From positions 32,664,303-32,728,302 of the forward strand of contig OX381721.1 of assembly GCA_947462335.1 (NCBI GenBank): a DNA stretch of 64,000 nucleotides. The letters run 5' to 3'. The position numbers and the translations under genes were made by a program. Below, piece after piece: positions 44,950 to 56,544 of the stretch. Origin of the DNA: Harmothoe impar. Taxonomy: Eukaryota; Annelida; Polychaeta; Phyllodocida; Polynoidae. The notes under the pieces are model-generated. The model searched no databases, was not told the DNA's origin, and saw nothing but the letters and a program-made list of their open reading frames with translations. Position 1 is the stretch's first letter; each line of letters begins with the position of its first letter.

Positions 44950-45095
44950 TGCAACCCTAACCCTGACCAACCGACCAATCCAACAACCCACCTCGACCGA
45001 CCTACAACCCCCGACCCACACAGACTGACCGACAACACACCGACCGACCCCCTGACCAACCGACCGACCTACCCACAACCCCCGACCCTCGTGCA
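44950..45095. repeat. Degenerate ACCGACC-type simple repeat
   Basis: Many GACCAACC / ACCGACC / CCCGACC words. The 140-codon Pro/Thr-rich ORF here is low complexity. Confidence 0.7.
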
Positions 45096-45290
45096 TTGGT
45101 GGATCCAGGGGGGGGCCCAACGGGCCTTGGCCCCCCCCCCTCCAAAAAAAAAGGAGGAGGAGAAGAAGAGAGGAGAAAAGAGGGGGGAAAGAGAGAAGGG
45201 AACAATACCATATAGACACAGTCTAGACCATCAGCCTTTTCTTGCAGGGGGGGGGGGGGGCATGCCCCCAAACCCCCCTATGGCTGCTGC
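45096..45290. repeat. GTGGATCCAGGGGGGG..CATGCCCCCAAACCCCCC element
   Basis: GGTGGATCCAG, G-run, GGCCC..GGGCC, an AGGAGGAGAAG purine stretch, then a G14 tract with GCATGCCCCCAAACCCCCCTA. The outer ends form a loose inverted pair. Confidence 0.6.
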
Positions 45291-45639
45291 GCTTTGTTTG
45301 CGCTGCGCTCGGGAACATGCAGTCACTCCTTGGTTGGCCTGGTTGTCACGTGCACCCTGACTGACCGACCAACCCACAAACCACCAGCTTCAGCCCGAAA
45401 TCAGCACATTTGCTCCCGGCCCTATGCCTTCCCTGGCTGCCCTGAAAGGCAGAACACCTTCAAACAGGGAAAAAGTGGTCACAGGGCGGCTCCCTTTGTT
45501 TCAGCGGAACCCTGAGTCAAAAACAGCAACCCTCCAACCATCACAGTTTAACTAATCACACACTTCACGTTTTCCCTAAAAAGGGGTAAAATCACCCGCC
45601 GCCCCCCAAAAAATCCTGCTTCCCCCCGCCTTCATTGCA

Positions 45640-45790
45640 CCGTATATAATTAGAATATAGACCTATTGTAAGCCTCTGATAAGCCGATCTTTTTCAGGGG
45701 ATTTTAGGCTTGATTCGTCTTATAGCATTGTCTCAAAGAGGGGAGTCGCCTTATAAGGGAGGTTTTATCAAGTACATTCTAGTTTACCTT
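45640..45790. repeat. Diverged repeat with GCCTCTGATAAGCCGATC / TTATAAGGGAGG
   Basis: Shares CTCCTATAAACCGATCTTTT-like and CTTATAAG words with 52055-52205. Boundaries unclear. Confidence 0.4.
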
Positions 45791-46197
45791 GTAGTTGTTT
45801 AAATGGGCCCAAATTTGGCTTATATTATTCTCGCAACCTGGGCAGTCTGCTGATAAGGGAGGTAAGCTTATCAGAGAAGTCTACGATAATTTTAAAGGTT
45901 GCTATTCTACCATCAATATGCATGATTCACCAGCGATCAAAACTGATATCATGTATTATTTCCTTGTATTAAGCAAGTGCTGAAAACACTTTATGGGCAC
46001 TTTTATTAATTCTCAGAGCACAACATGTACCTACAAAATTTATATTTTAATGAAAGAATCACATTGTTAGCTGTGATACACTCGACAAACTTATACTGCT
46101 GTATTGTCAATGACCCCCCCCCCCCCCCATCCCAGCAACACACCTACCCCCTGCGAGTGGCTTCAGCTCCTGGGTAAATTTTATGTTGATTTTTGAA
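45791..46197. other. No feature recognised
   Basis: AT-rich sequence with a C17 tract at ~46115. Confidence 0.35.
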
Positions 46198-46318
46198 ATA
46201 ATACATTGTAAAAAACTCGCTTATAAGCCGCACCCCGAGTTTGGGCTTATCCTATAAGCCGCACTGGCGATCTGACTCGCGTACTAGCCGCGGCTTCTAC
46301 GCGAGGTTTTACAGTAAA
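46198..46318. repeat. Family F repeat
   Basis: ACTCGCTTATAAGCCGCACCCCGAG..CCTATAAGCCGCACTGGCGATCTGACTCGCG..CCGCGGCTTCTACGCGAGGTTTTACAGTA. Confidence 0.8.
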
Positions 46319-46410
46319 TACTGTCTGTGATCCGTTACAATATACAGCGGTGCCTATGTCAAAAGATTTCCCATACCGTTCTTTGGGGACACTTTTCCAA
46401 AATGAATACC

Positions 46411-46520
46411 GTAAAGTCTCCAGAATAAGGTGTGGATTGTATGAGAGTCAGACCGAGTTTCAATTTGATACCAAACATGCATAAATAGGGTACGGCTTAT
46501 ACATGTTATTTAAAAGTCTA
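46411..46520. repeat. Family N repeat
   Basis: ACCGTAAAGTCTCCAGAATAAGGTGTGG..CAATTTGATACCAAACATGCATAAATAGGGTACGGCTTATACATG. Confidence 0.65.
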
Positions 46521-46875
46521 CTACAGTACTAAAGACGCCATACTATAATTGCCTCACCCTTCCAAATCTCCCTTTTAGGGACGTCACGTTAGTGCACTGG
46601 GCAACATTGACTTAAAATATATGGGGTAGCCATGCATTTCTCATCATTACTTCAATTTTTATCCATATGTCATATCAAATGTGTGATACCACTGTTAAAC
46701 AAAATGTACATATAGAAATACATGTATCCAAGTCCTGCTTCAATTATCCTTCAAAATTGTAAGCCAAAACTTAGGCAGTAAACTTGTAAGTGTTATTAAA
46801 CAGGTGCCGGTAATCACAGTATTCAGACCTCCTCCCCCTACTTGAGGCTCATAGTATCAGTTAATAAGATATGCA

Positions 46876-47182
46876 ACTCAATAAAAATTGGTTTCTCATC
46901 ACCAAGCACTGCAAAATGTGAGGAGGGCGTTTTTTATTCCTTTTTTTTAAACTGAGGAGCCAAAATGTATAGGAAAATATAGACTTTCGGAAAGTAGTAA
47001 TGTAAGTTATTCTTAGCCCACTGCATTACTGACATTATGAGCTTTGATTTGATAACAAATATGGCACCATTCCTCAATACTTAGCACATTTTTTCATTAA
47101 CAATGTAAAAAAAAGGTTTCCCAAATCATGATTTTCATGATGTGCGCGGTGATGAGAAACCAGGTTTATTTTCGAGTGGCCC
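46876..47182. repeat. Family A fold-back, copy 4
   Basis: ACTCAATAAAAATTGGTTTCTCATCACCAAG at the left, GCGGTGATGAGAAACCAGG..TTCGAGTGGCC at the right. The interior is in the opposite orientation to copies 1 and 3. Confidence 0.9.
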
Positions 47183-47252
47183 TATAGCATTCTCTCAAAC
47201 TCTGGATGCTTCAAGTGGAAGTGGTGCATGCATGCATCATGCCTCCTTGGGA

Positions 47253-47833
47253 CAAGTCTGTAGAGAGGAGAGCGGCCTGGGGACTAGTCTGTAGACAGGG
47301 GAGCGTCCTGGTGACGGGTCTGTAGCCAGGGGAGCGTCCTGGTGACGGGTCTGTAGACAGGAGAGTGTGACTAGTCTGTAGACAGGAGAGCGTCCTGGTG
47401 ACGAGTCTGTAGACAGGGGAGCGTGACTAGTCTGTAGACAGGAGAGCGGCCTGGTGACGAGTCTGTAGACAGGAGAGCGTGACTAGTCTGTAGACAGGAG
47501 AGCGTCCTGGTGACGAGTCTGTAGACAGGGGAGCGTGACTAGTCTGTAGACAGGAGAGCGGCCTGGTGACGGGTCTGTAGACAGGGGAGCGTGACTAGTC
47601 TGTAGACAGGAGAGCGGCCTGGTGACGGGTCTGTAGACAGGGGAGCGTGACTAGTCTGTAGACAGGAGAGCGTCCTGGTGACGGGTCTGTAGACAGGGGA
47701 GCGTGACTAGTCTGTAGACAGGAGAGCGGCCTGGTGACGAGTCTGTAGACAGGGGAGCGTGACTAGTCTGTAGACAGGAGAGCGGCCTGGTGACTAGTCT
47801 GTAGACAGGAGAGCCTCCTGGAGGTTAGTCTGT
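47253..47833. repeat. 56-bp two-part minisatellite (AGTCTGTAGACAGG)
   Basis: Alternating half-units of ~31 bases (AGTCTGTAGACAGGAGAGCG.CCTGGTGACG) and ~25 bases (GTCTGTAGACAGGGGAGCGTGACT) make a 56-bp higher-order unit repeated about nine times. The left edge has only the 31-base form, the presumed ancestral monomer. Confidence 0.96.
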
Positions 47834-48104
47834 CAAACATAGAGTATCAACGTTAAAGGCATATATATATACAATGTGCGTGGCGATATTTATTATAAAT
47901 CAGATGTACAATACAAAAATTGTGTATAAATATATGCACAACATGTCCTACACACTGTTTATACATCTACACACTCCTAAACACTTTAATAGTCCATTTT
48001 AAATAGCATTAGATTTCAAATATTTGTTCTAAGTGGGTTGGGTGAGACTGGGGGTGGGATAGGGTGGGTCTCGGGTGGACCAGGGTCTAGGGTGAAACTG
48101 CAAT

Positions 48105-48315
48105 GGGTGTGGACCACCAAATTCGACATGGCGACTTGGTCTTTTCTTAAAATCGACATAAGACACAAGACCTAGTGACATGCGACATGAGGCTCAAAAA
48201 TCATAGTGACAGGCGACATGGGACATGGGCATTATGAAGCGACTTTGACATGGGACATGGCCATTTTTTAAGATTGACAATCGACATGGGGACTCCCCAT
48301 CCAGACCCCCAATGC
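48105..48315 (+). repeat. Family K dispersed repeat, copy 2
   Basis: GGGTGTGGACCACCAAATTCGACATGGCGAC, repeated GACATGGGACATGG words, and CCCCATCCAGACCCCCAATG match 3765-3985. Confidence 0.85.
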
Positions 48316-48942
48316 AGTGAGGCACAATAACACTGGGGGTGGTGGGAACCATGAGAAGTGGGCTACCGGTACTATACATCAGGCCACAACTTAAAAAATT
48401 CCCAGTCCGGTCCAGCTGGTAGCATAAAAAAAACTCACCGGCTTTTCCCTGATGGGCTGTAGGCAAGTAGAATATTTCCCACCCAGTGCATAGACATTGC
48501 ATATCTACCAGGTACCATATATGTACTAGTATATCCCGGTGGTATTCATGTATATGACCATCTGTGAATACTGTATGGGCCCTGGGCGATTACAAAATTA
48601 TTTTTATGGTGTTTTAGTACTAAAGGATTTTAAGGTGTCTCCAAAATCGTGAAGTTTGAGCCTTTGTTCAAGCCTAAAAAAAAAAAGGGGGGGGGGGTTG
48701 CTTATTACTTCGAATATGGTATTTTTATTTAAAATGATATACCTAATCATGAGAGATATGCAATGACCAGGCATCTAGTGGGAACACACAAACTGGCACT
48801 GGGGCCGGAGTGCAGCCTTATCTCATTTACCACTACCATCCCTGACCAAGATAAGACCAGCAAACTCTAATAATAGAGGTGTCTCACTTCTAACATCACA
48901 CGGTCTGACCTGGCATCAGTATGGTACCGGGGTAGGCCTACA

Positions 48943-49220
48943 TTAGGGAGTGATCATTTTTTTATCAACGGGGGGGGGGGGAGGGGTCAAAAGAAATTTA
49001 GACCCCTTGACCGGGGGGAGTAAAAAATGTGGACCCCTCTTGGGGAGGGGAGGGGTCAAAAAGGTTTAACCTGTTTTGGGCCAAAAAGCCAGCACATGTC
49101 TATGCTTTAAAGGGTGCGCGCGCGCGCAGAGATTTTCGACCCCTAGGGGGGGTTGGGTAAAAGTTTTCGCACCCTCCACGTGGAAACCCCCCCCGTTGTT
49201 ATAAAATGATCACTCCCTTA
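48943..49220. repeat. Family B G/C-tract fold-back
   Basis: TTAGGGAGTGATCATTTTTTTATCAACG at the left, CGTTGTTATAAAATGATCACTCCCTTA at the right; a GCGCGCGCGC run at ~49117. Confidence 0.93.
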
Positions 49221-49890
49221 GTACAGACTGTAGTTGAGCAGGACCATGTAGGTGACTATGCATGGGTTAAAAATCAACACGGCGACAAGGCCCTTTAAAA
49301 AGTCTTGTTCTCCTAATCCTATATCTCTTGAAAACTGTGATATTCTGTAGAATTGCCCCCGTGATAAGGGTACCAAATTTAAGGTGATCTTCATACATAG
49401 CCTAGTTTAATACTAGTATAGAAAAATTATAGAGCCCCGGGGGGGGGGCCTAGTTCCTTGCCTGATGGCCCTGCCCCTGGGCTTTAGGCTTAGCTAACGC
49501 TCAATGGTGTGACTGTCACTGCGGGGGTCCGGTCTACTAAGTCTAGGGTCCATTAAGCCCTAGTTTGATATTATCTAGACTAAAGTCTAGTCGACCCTCG
49601 TCACTCCTGCACTTCTTCAGTGAGAATTAGTCAAGGGATCACTAATGCCATGAATAAAGTAGGCCTACATGTACGTGATAGACCTACCGGGGTAAGACAA
49701 ATAGCTTACAGAACTTACCTGTCTTCCTTCCTCTGTCCTCATCTCATGTCACTTGTCATGGACGCTGTCCCTATGGGTAAATACTGTATTATCGCCTGTT
49801 TGTAAATGGCTCATGCGTTTTTGGTCGTTGTGACAATACCTTGACCGTGAACACCGCATTTAGTATTCCAGTGTCATTTGTGGATAGTGA
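49221..49890. other. No gene recognised
   Basis: Unassigned; GGACTAAGTCTAG-like words are repeated in direct and inverted form at ~49535-49590. Confidence 0.35.
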
Positions 49891-49899
49891 AGACATGTC

Positions 49900-50055
49900 C
49901 TGGTGTAATTAAAAACGATTGGCTGCACTAAAAGTGTCCAGTTTGCAAAAAAAAACATGACGACGTTTGTCGACGCAAAGGCAACGTCTATGGCGGCGCG
50001 GCACCTGCAGGCTACTTCCGGGACCTTTAGAACAGTGGCGCCACCTAGCGGTTAC
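49900..50055. promoter_or_regulatory. Promoter-like, CpG-rich stretch with CTCF-like site
   Basis: CGATTGGCTG (CCAAT, ~49916-49925), ATGGCGGCG (YY1-like, ~49990), ACTTCCGG (ETS, 50014-50021) and GTGGCGCCACCTAGCGGT (~50035-50052), which fits the insect/bilaterian CTCF core GCGCCMYCTAGYGG. CpG is denser here than nearby. No exon was identified, so this remains a candidate. Confidence 0.4.
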
Positions 50056-50064
50056 CAGCCCTAT

Positions 50065-50185
50065 TAGCCCCTCAAGGACCGCATAATGCTTTAATGCATG
50101 TTGTCGTCATGATGCGTGGATTCAGACTGGCCAGTATTGCACTAATGCATCATGACGAAAAAGGGCATAATGATCAATACCTAAC
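50065..50185. repeat. Family C fragment
   Basis: CTCAAGGACCGCATAATGCTTTAATGCAT, GTCGTCATGATGCGTGGATTCAG, CACTAATGCATCATGACGAAAAAGGGCATAATG. Confidence 0.8.
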
Positions 50186-50198
50186 TCTTCAACTTAGG

Positions 50199-50434
50199 TC
50201 CCAAAAAAGGGTATGTTTCAGGTAACATGGAAAGAAAATGTAGTGTCCGTTGGTTGGATTTTTTTCAAAACCTTTTTTTAAACATGAAAGTACTAGCCAG
50301 CCTCTCCGAAGAACCTAAAATTCACCAAAAAAGGGTACAAATATGGGAATTTCTTCAAAATTGCATAAGAATCGTAGGGTCCCCATTGTTTTGATAGGGT
50401 TGGTCGGGTGACCTGGAACAAACCTTTTTTGGCC
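50199..50434. repeat. Family G fold-back, copy 2
   Basis: CCAAAAAAGGGTATGTTTCAGGTAAC at the left; GTGACCTGGAACAAACCTTTTTTGG at the right. Confidence 0.9.
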
Positions 50435-50445
50435 TCATGAGACCA

Positions 50446-50629
50446 GGTTACAGTTGTGTACCAAAGGGTCTGCCCTGCAGTAACCGAGGGTAAGAGAGAC
50501 TATCAATTAAAGGGCATACTCCTTTAAAGTATTTTGGTTACAGTTTTGTATACCAAAGTGCCTGCTCTGCAGTAACCGAGGGTAAGGGAGACTATCAATT
50601 AAAGGGCATACTCCTTTAAAGTATTTTGG
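50446..50629. repeat. 90-bp tandem duplication
   Basis: GGTTACAGTTGTGTACCAAAG..AACCGAGGGTAAG.GAGACTATCAATTAAAGGGCATACTCCTTTAAAGTATTTT is repeated twice with few differences. Confidence 0.97.
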
Positions 50630-52054
50630 AGCCATGACAGGGTTATACCCCACTCAAACAGAGATAGTCTGCTCCTTCAGTTACTCTTTATGCCCCTAAA
50701 ACTACTCTTTCCAAGCGTCAGGCATCTCAATAGAAATATAAATTTCTCGACATTCCTTTCAGATTCATCACAGAGTCATAAAAAGTCCAGAATAATCAGA
50801 CTCTGGAAGCAGAGTCCAGCATTGCCAGATCTGAGAGTACTGGACTCTCATAAGGCCACCTCATTTTGATGACTTGGATTACACATTTTTACAGGAAGTA
50901 ACTCAGGGCGGTCTGAGGCAAACAAAAGAAAAGCTGTATCATACACAGCCCCCTTGTAGGCTGCATATCCCAGTGATCAGAGGCCAGGAAAAGAATAAGA
51001 AAATCTGCCTCAGTAAATTTTTTTTTAAAATTTCTATAAGAATCCAAAGGGGGGAAGAAATAAAAATACCTCAAATACCTAAAGTACCGAAGTATACTTG
51101 CCGCGTCCTCTGGGTGCATTCAGACATCCTCTCCCTGAGAACCAGATATCAGGCTTCAGATCAGCAATTTAAACAAGCACGGACGACTCCCAATCTGGGG
51201 ACTTAGCGACTCTACATAAGGAGCCATCAGATATCCCATGTAAGAACCATCTCTGTTTGGTCTATCGAATAACAACAATAGGGGCAGAATGTGGCCCAAT
51301 TCTGAAAGCAGTCTCAGTTGAAGCAGCTCGAGCTTGGGATAAGATACTTGCGTGATAGTGGGCTGATGAAAACCAATTGTTACCAATGTAGCTCTTCTGG
51401 GTGATCTCCTGGCCAATAGAGAGAGAAGTGACCCTAACCCTTTCCTCTCAAGACTGCTCTGCAAAGTCCTGCTGCCATGCCCTTCTACCCTGGAATGCTC
51501 TGTGTTGCTTTGTCTTGTGCTGTCCCTGATTGATCGTCCCCCTCTCCATCTCCCCAGTTGGCCTCAGTCCTCCTCTCACCACCCTGGTCTATGATGCAGA
51601 CAATACCAGATATGGAGCTATAGGGCATCTAAGTCTAGTGATAAAATGATGTCGCAGTTTTTTCGCCGGTTCTAACTAAAAATGCCCACATCTAAGTTAG
51701 CCTAAATAGGTCCCAGATCTGAAATCTTATAGCCCAACTCTGTGTATTATTGGAGATATATGGAGACAACATTTTCACGCATCCTTCAGGCCTGCGGGCG
51801 ATAATAGGGAGAGCCCACAAGGCCCCGGAAGTTGGTGATCAGGTGACGAGACTTAGCTGCCCTATATACGCTCACGTCTCTCAACCAATATTATACTAAG
51901 TAGAGCCTATACTACCTGGCTGGGAATCACCTCACACATACACTGGCCCTCTGTGCATATCCATTCTAGGATATGCAATGAACCTACAGAGAGCATGGCT
52001 TTCCCAACAGAGGAAACTGAAATAGTGTAAGACCACTCGGCAATAGGAGGAAAA
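50630..52054. other. No gene recognised
   Basis: About 1.4 kb. ORFs of 102-110 codons occur on both strands at 50874-51206 and 51156-51464, but I could not match them to a retrotransposon or host family. They could be a decayed element. Confidence 0.35.
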
Positions 52055-52529
52055 CCCCCGCTTATAAGCCAGGAAGAAGTCTCTATGTAAAAAAAGGTTT
52101 AAAAAACGTTTTCCCTTTAACTAAATGTATTAATCCCTCCTATAAACCGATCTTTTAGTTTAAGGAAAATATATCGCTTATTGAGGGGGAAAAAATCAAT
52201 CCATCTTACAGGTGCGCCATGGGGTTTTATGGTACCTTGTCTCTCCCTGGGTTCAAGGCAACCAAATGCCTTTATTTAGTGTTACTTCCAAGTTAGGTTA
52301 TGGGGATGAGAGTAGACTGTCCTGCACTCTTTACACCCCCCTCTCATTCAGTTCTACATTGTTCTACCCCTCTCCGTCCTTGGCTGTCACCTGCCCGCAC
52401 TAACTCGGCCCGGCCGCTGTTCCTGTCCCTAATGCCGGCTCGGTGCGTCCCCGGGGTAACACTGTCCTATAGGACACACAATGGTAGTAACGAGCCCCAT
52501 CTGGGGGCCGTGTCAGGTACTGTCAGTGT

Positions 52530-53560
52530 TCAGCAGGACCCACCTCAGGGGGGGGACACTTAGTGCTGGCTGTATAGCAAGGTAGCGGGAGGCCTTATGC
52601 GGGTGGCCATTGCTTGATCTGGTACCAGTGAGATAAGGGCTAATAGCAGCTATCACAATGGGTACCAGATATTACATAATGCACCCTAGAAATTCAGCAG
52701 TGAATCCATGGTGTCATCTGATTGGATGATAATGCATCCAGCTACAGGCCATGACTCTGGTTTCTCCATATGGGCAGCCATTGAAATTCTGTCTACGGAA
52801 TATCTCGCGAGATTTAGCTGGGTACCAGTCTCACAGACACCATGATATGCCAGGAACAAGATGTGCTCCGTGGACAGAACCAAGATCTCATGAGAGCTGC
52901 TAGTGTCAGCCTGTACGTGGTGGTCCCTGGAACATGATCCCTCCCGTTTTATCCCTATAGCACACACATGGGGGCTAGTTCTCGGACATTAGGAGGCATT
53001 ATTAATAAGGAAAATATAAATATAACTCCAAGGCCAAATATATATTAGCTACATTTAAACTAAGAAATTGAGCCTGATCAGAATTAGGCCCTGCCCGAGG
53101 GCATGGGCGGCAAGGCTGCGAAGCAGCCCGGCCCATGCCCGAGTTCTAGCATAGGTCTGTTAATCACAATCTATTAAGTCACATTGCAGTCATATTGCAG
53201 TCACATTGTTTGTCAATGATGTCACAAATGCGCAGGGCATTATCCCCAGGGCATTATCCCAGGATTAACCATGCCCAGCCTCGTTTTGGTTAGCATTGAT
53301 GTCTATGGGATCAACATGCCCTGTCTGCCCACCTACGGTGGAACTAGCAATCAATGCCTACTCCATGCATGCCATCCATTGGCCTTTATTGTTCCCAGGA
53401 CCCTCCCCAGGGGGAGCACACTCAGTACTGGCTGTATGGCAGGTACATGGGGGCTAGTTCTCGGACATAAGGCAAAAGCATGTGTGGACTGGGCCACTAT
53501 GAATAAGGAAGAACTAAATATGACTCCAAGGTGAAATATTTCGGCAGCATTTAAATGGGC
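52530..53560. repeat. Dispersed duplication plus family L copy
   Basis: Blocks near 52545-52590 and 52968-53060 (CACATGGGGGCTAGTTCTCGGACAT, TAACTCCAAGG) recur at 53405-53560. GCAGCCATTGAAATTCTGTCTACGGAATATCTCGCGAGATTTAGCTG at 52773-52819 belongs to family L. Confidence 0.65.
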
Positions 53561-54004
53561 AATTAGGGTGCTGCCTGCTCCCTCAATCCTTCTATTCACT
53601 TCCATATTATAGAACGTAAGTGAGGTATGGAATCAGGGGCTGGTCCTAGTAATTTGTTCCAATTGTGTGTGATTTTATCCATTTTTTTCATCTTTACATG
53701 ATTATAACAGAGATGGAAGACGATCCTGTAACCCTGTCAGTCAACATGGCAATCTGTGGGTCAACAAGATGATTTGCCAGTCAACATTGTTACCAGAAAT
53801 TGATTTATAACTAATTCTAGGCTAATATAAGAAAAAAAAGGCCTTGCCCTTGAACATAAATATAAGAACATGATTTGCTGCGTCTGCCAATACGACTAGC
53901 ATCACCCCTTGTCCAACACCAGGAGTCTTAGCAGTGGCTGGCAGCATCTTCCTGGTCAGCGGCACCCGGGCGTGGTGAGGCGGTATCCATCTTGTAATGG
54001 TTGA

Positions 54005-54510
54005 GCAGCTCACCGAGCAGTTCACTGAGCAGGTCACCAAGCAGTCTCTACCCGCATCCAGGGCGACTACAGAGGGTAGTCTGGGGGACAGTCTATAGCT
54101 CAACAAGCAGGTCACTGAGCAGGTCACCAAGCAGTCTCTACCCACAACTAGACCTACTACAGAGGGTAGTCTGGGGGCAGCCTGAAGCTCACCGAGCAGT
54201 TCACTGAGCAGGTCACCGAGCAGTCTCTACCCACAACTAGACCTACTACAGAGGGTAGTCTGGGGGCAGCCTAAAGCACAACGAGTAGGTCACTGAGCAG
54301 GTCATCGTGCAGTCTCTACCTGCATCCAGGCCTTGTACAGAGGGTAGTCTGGGGGCATCCTAAAAGTAACTGAGCAGTTCACTGAGCAGGTCACCAACCA
54401 GTCTCTACCCGTATCTAGACCTACTACCGAGGGTAGTCTGGGAGAGGCCTGAAGCTCAACGATTAGGTCACTGAGCAGACTCTAGACACCACAACAAAGC
54501 CTATGCAGAG
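54005..54510. repeat. 89-bp tandem array, ~5.5 copies
   Basis: Units begin AGCTCACCGAGCAG at ~54007 and repeat every 89-90 bases (54097, 54186, 54275, 54364, 54453). Each has TTCACTGAGCAGGTCACC, CAGTCTCTACCC, CTACAGAGGGTAGTCTGGG. Short CACYGAGCAG subrepeats lie inside. Confidence 0.95.
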
Positions 54511-54964
54511 GGGCGTCTGGGAGCAGGCTCCTATCTGATATGTGCACAGCCAGTCTTGGCGAGTAACTCTCCCCTATTGTAGACATTTTCATTTCCCTTC
54601 AATTAGCATAAATCTGCAGGAATCTTCCACAGACCTTGTGGTTTCTGCCCTTTTGACAGTAACCAGCAGTGAGCCGGTCAATTTTTTGTTTTCCAAGCCC
54701 AGCGAAACGCCATTTGGTGGGGATTCTGTCAAAATATATGACAAAATGGGAGCCATTCAATGTCACTCGTCATGAAACTGACAGTCTACACCATGACTTA
54801 ATTTCTAATAATTTCTACCAATTTGTACTAAACCTAAATCTTTACAAGACACATGGAGAAATAAGACAAAATGTACAATGCCATATCGATGTCTGTGTCC
54901 TTCTAAGTTCATTCACCGACAATGTATTTTAATGAAGCTGTCATTGGAACTTTTCCCTCCAATG

Positions 54965-55227
54965 TTAACCCTTTAAGGACGGATGTCGCTAAAAGATGAC
55001 ATATGTCATCTTGATACACCAATGCAGCCCCGGTGAGTGGCGCATTGGTGCATCATGCCGACCCTTGGCGGGGGGGTGGGGGGGGGGTTGTATCAACGCC
55101 GTAGGCGATAGGGTCGGCATGATATTTGAATGCATTCCTGGCAAGTCACTGGCCAGGGCTGCATGAATGCATAATGACGAAAAAGGGTATGATGCATCAA
55201 GGCATGATGCCACTCTTAAAGGGTTAA
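54965..55227. mobile_element. Family C piggyBac-like MITE, complete (type copy)
   Basis: TTAACCCTTTAAGGACGG at 54965 and CACTCTTAAAGGGTTAA ending at 55227; TTAA on both sides. Interior: ATGTCGCTAAAAGATGACATATGTCATC, CACCAATGCAGCCCCGGTGAGT..GCGCATTGGTGCATCATGCCGACCC, a G-tract, then GGGTCGGCATGATATTTGAATGC and AGTCACTGGCCAGGGCTGCATGAATGCATAATGACGA. No ORF. Confidence 0.93.
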
Positions 55228-55862
55228 GTGCAGATCTCCCCCTGATCAGGTTACTTACATCCATGTATAGCCTGTCCCACTAAGTAAGGTTACCCTGACA
55301 CACCAATCCATCAGGCCGACATTCAAATTATGATTACAAACATAATACTGACATGGTTGATGCGGGTATCCGAGCAGGGGGCATGTATCCTCAACCTGTC
55401 CCCGGCTAGAACCCTCATTGGTTTCAATCTGTTAGGAATTTTCTGACGTAGTTTGAGACATTGCTGGGTCATGTTTTGCATTATACTCGGATTAGGCTGC
55501 TGAAACTGCAGCTATATTCCAATTTCGATGGATAAATGTTGGTTTAACATTTAAACTCATGTGTCTTCATCAATCTTACAGAGGTGAATATACCCCAACG
55601 ATGGCACTGGTGTCTTATTGCGATGGGATCTTGATTATTGCATAATACCTTAATAATGTACTCAGATGCTCGAGTGTATATACTTGTGGAGGGTTCTCTA
55701 TCGATCACTATGTATTATGTAATCTACAAAATACCTTGAACACAGGGAGCTTCCAGTTTCAGAAGATATTAACTAATGCTCCTCCCTCGGCTTGCAGGCG
55801 TAAACATTGAGTTATTGGCATTGTAAACTAGTTACATTACACAGAGAGGGGGTTGAATCCTA

Positions 55863-56108
55863 CACAGAGAAGAGAAACAGCGTCGAAAGGTTGGCTCCAG
55901 AATGACTCCCCTCTAAAGGGGATTCAAGGTCATCTAAGGGAGCCTAGGTGACTCTCTGGCCGTATGGTCATATGACTCTCCCAGGTGACTCCCTAAGGTC
56001 AGCCAGAGAGTCACATAGGCTCCCGTAGGCGACCTGGTCTTCCCTAGGGAGGGCAGTCATTCCGGAGGCAACCTGGACTCCCTTTTGACACTGTCTCTTC
56101 TCTCTGTG
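55863..56108. repeat. Family H fold-back (CACAGAGAAGAGAAACAG ends), copy 1
   Basis: CACAGAGAAGAGAAACAGCGTCGAAAGG at the left, TTTTGACACTGTCTCTTCTCTCTGTG at the right. The interior folds again: AATGACTCCCCT.., GACTCTCTGGC / GCCAGAGAGTC, CATATGACTCTCCCAGGTGACTCCCT. Confidence 0.95.
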
Positions 56109-56127
56109 CAATGTCTAACCATGTCCC

Positions 56128-56262
56128 TGAGGAGGAGAGAGAAAGGAAAAATAGACAAGAGGAGGGGAGAGGGAGAAGAGAGGGAGCGTAGGGGAGGGGG
56201 GAGAGGGAAAACAGGGGAGAGGGAGAAGAGGAAGAGTAGGAGAAGGGGAGAGGAGAGGGTAT
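56128..56262. repeat. Polypurine (GA-rich) tract
   Basis: About 130 bases of nearly uninterrupted purines, with GGGAGAGGGAGAAGAG words; a possible triplex-forming (H-DNA) sequence. Confidence 0.9.
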
Positions 56263-56339
56263 TCCATTCGCGATGATACACAAGCCCAATCATTGGAAAT
56301 GCCAGCAGATGAAAGTGGCATGTAAAACCTAGCCGTTAT

Positions 56340-56544
56340 GTATTGTAAATTCTCACGTAGAAGCAAGTCAGATTGCCAGTGGTGCTTATAGGATTGACCC
56401 GGAGTCAGGGTGCGGCTTATACATAAGTTCTTGCTCGTAAAGTACAGTACCAAAAGTCACCAAAATCGCCGGTTTGGCTTATAGCACCCTCAGAGAGGTG
56501 AGCGTCATTGTCGCCAAAAGCACTCTCACCTGAAAGTCGGCACT
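56340..56544. repeat. Family F and I fragments
   Basis: TTCTCACGTAGAAGC..GGGTGCGGCTTATACATAAG (family F) followed by CACCCTCAGAGAGGTGAGCGTCATTGTCGCCAAAAGCACTCTCACCTGA, which matches 57411-57460. Confidence 0.65.

Noticed and set aside
44938..45360. 140-codon Pro/Thr-rich ORF
   Set aside because: Low-complexity ACCGACC repeats and a poly-A/poly-C stretch; overlaps ORFs on the other strand.
50874..51464. ORFs of 102-110 codons on both strands, considered as a LINE endonuclease fragment
   Set aside because: No ordered catalytic motifs; similarity was too vague to defend.
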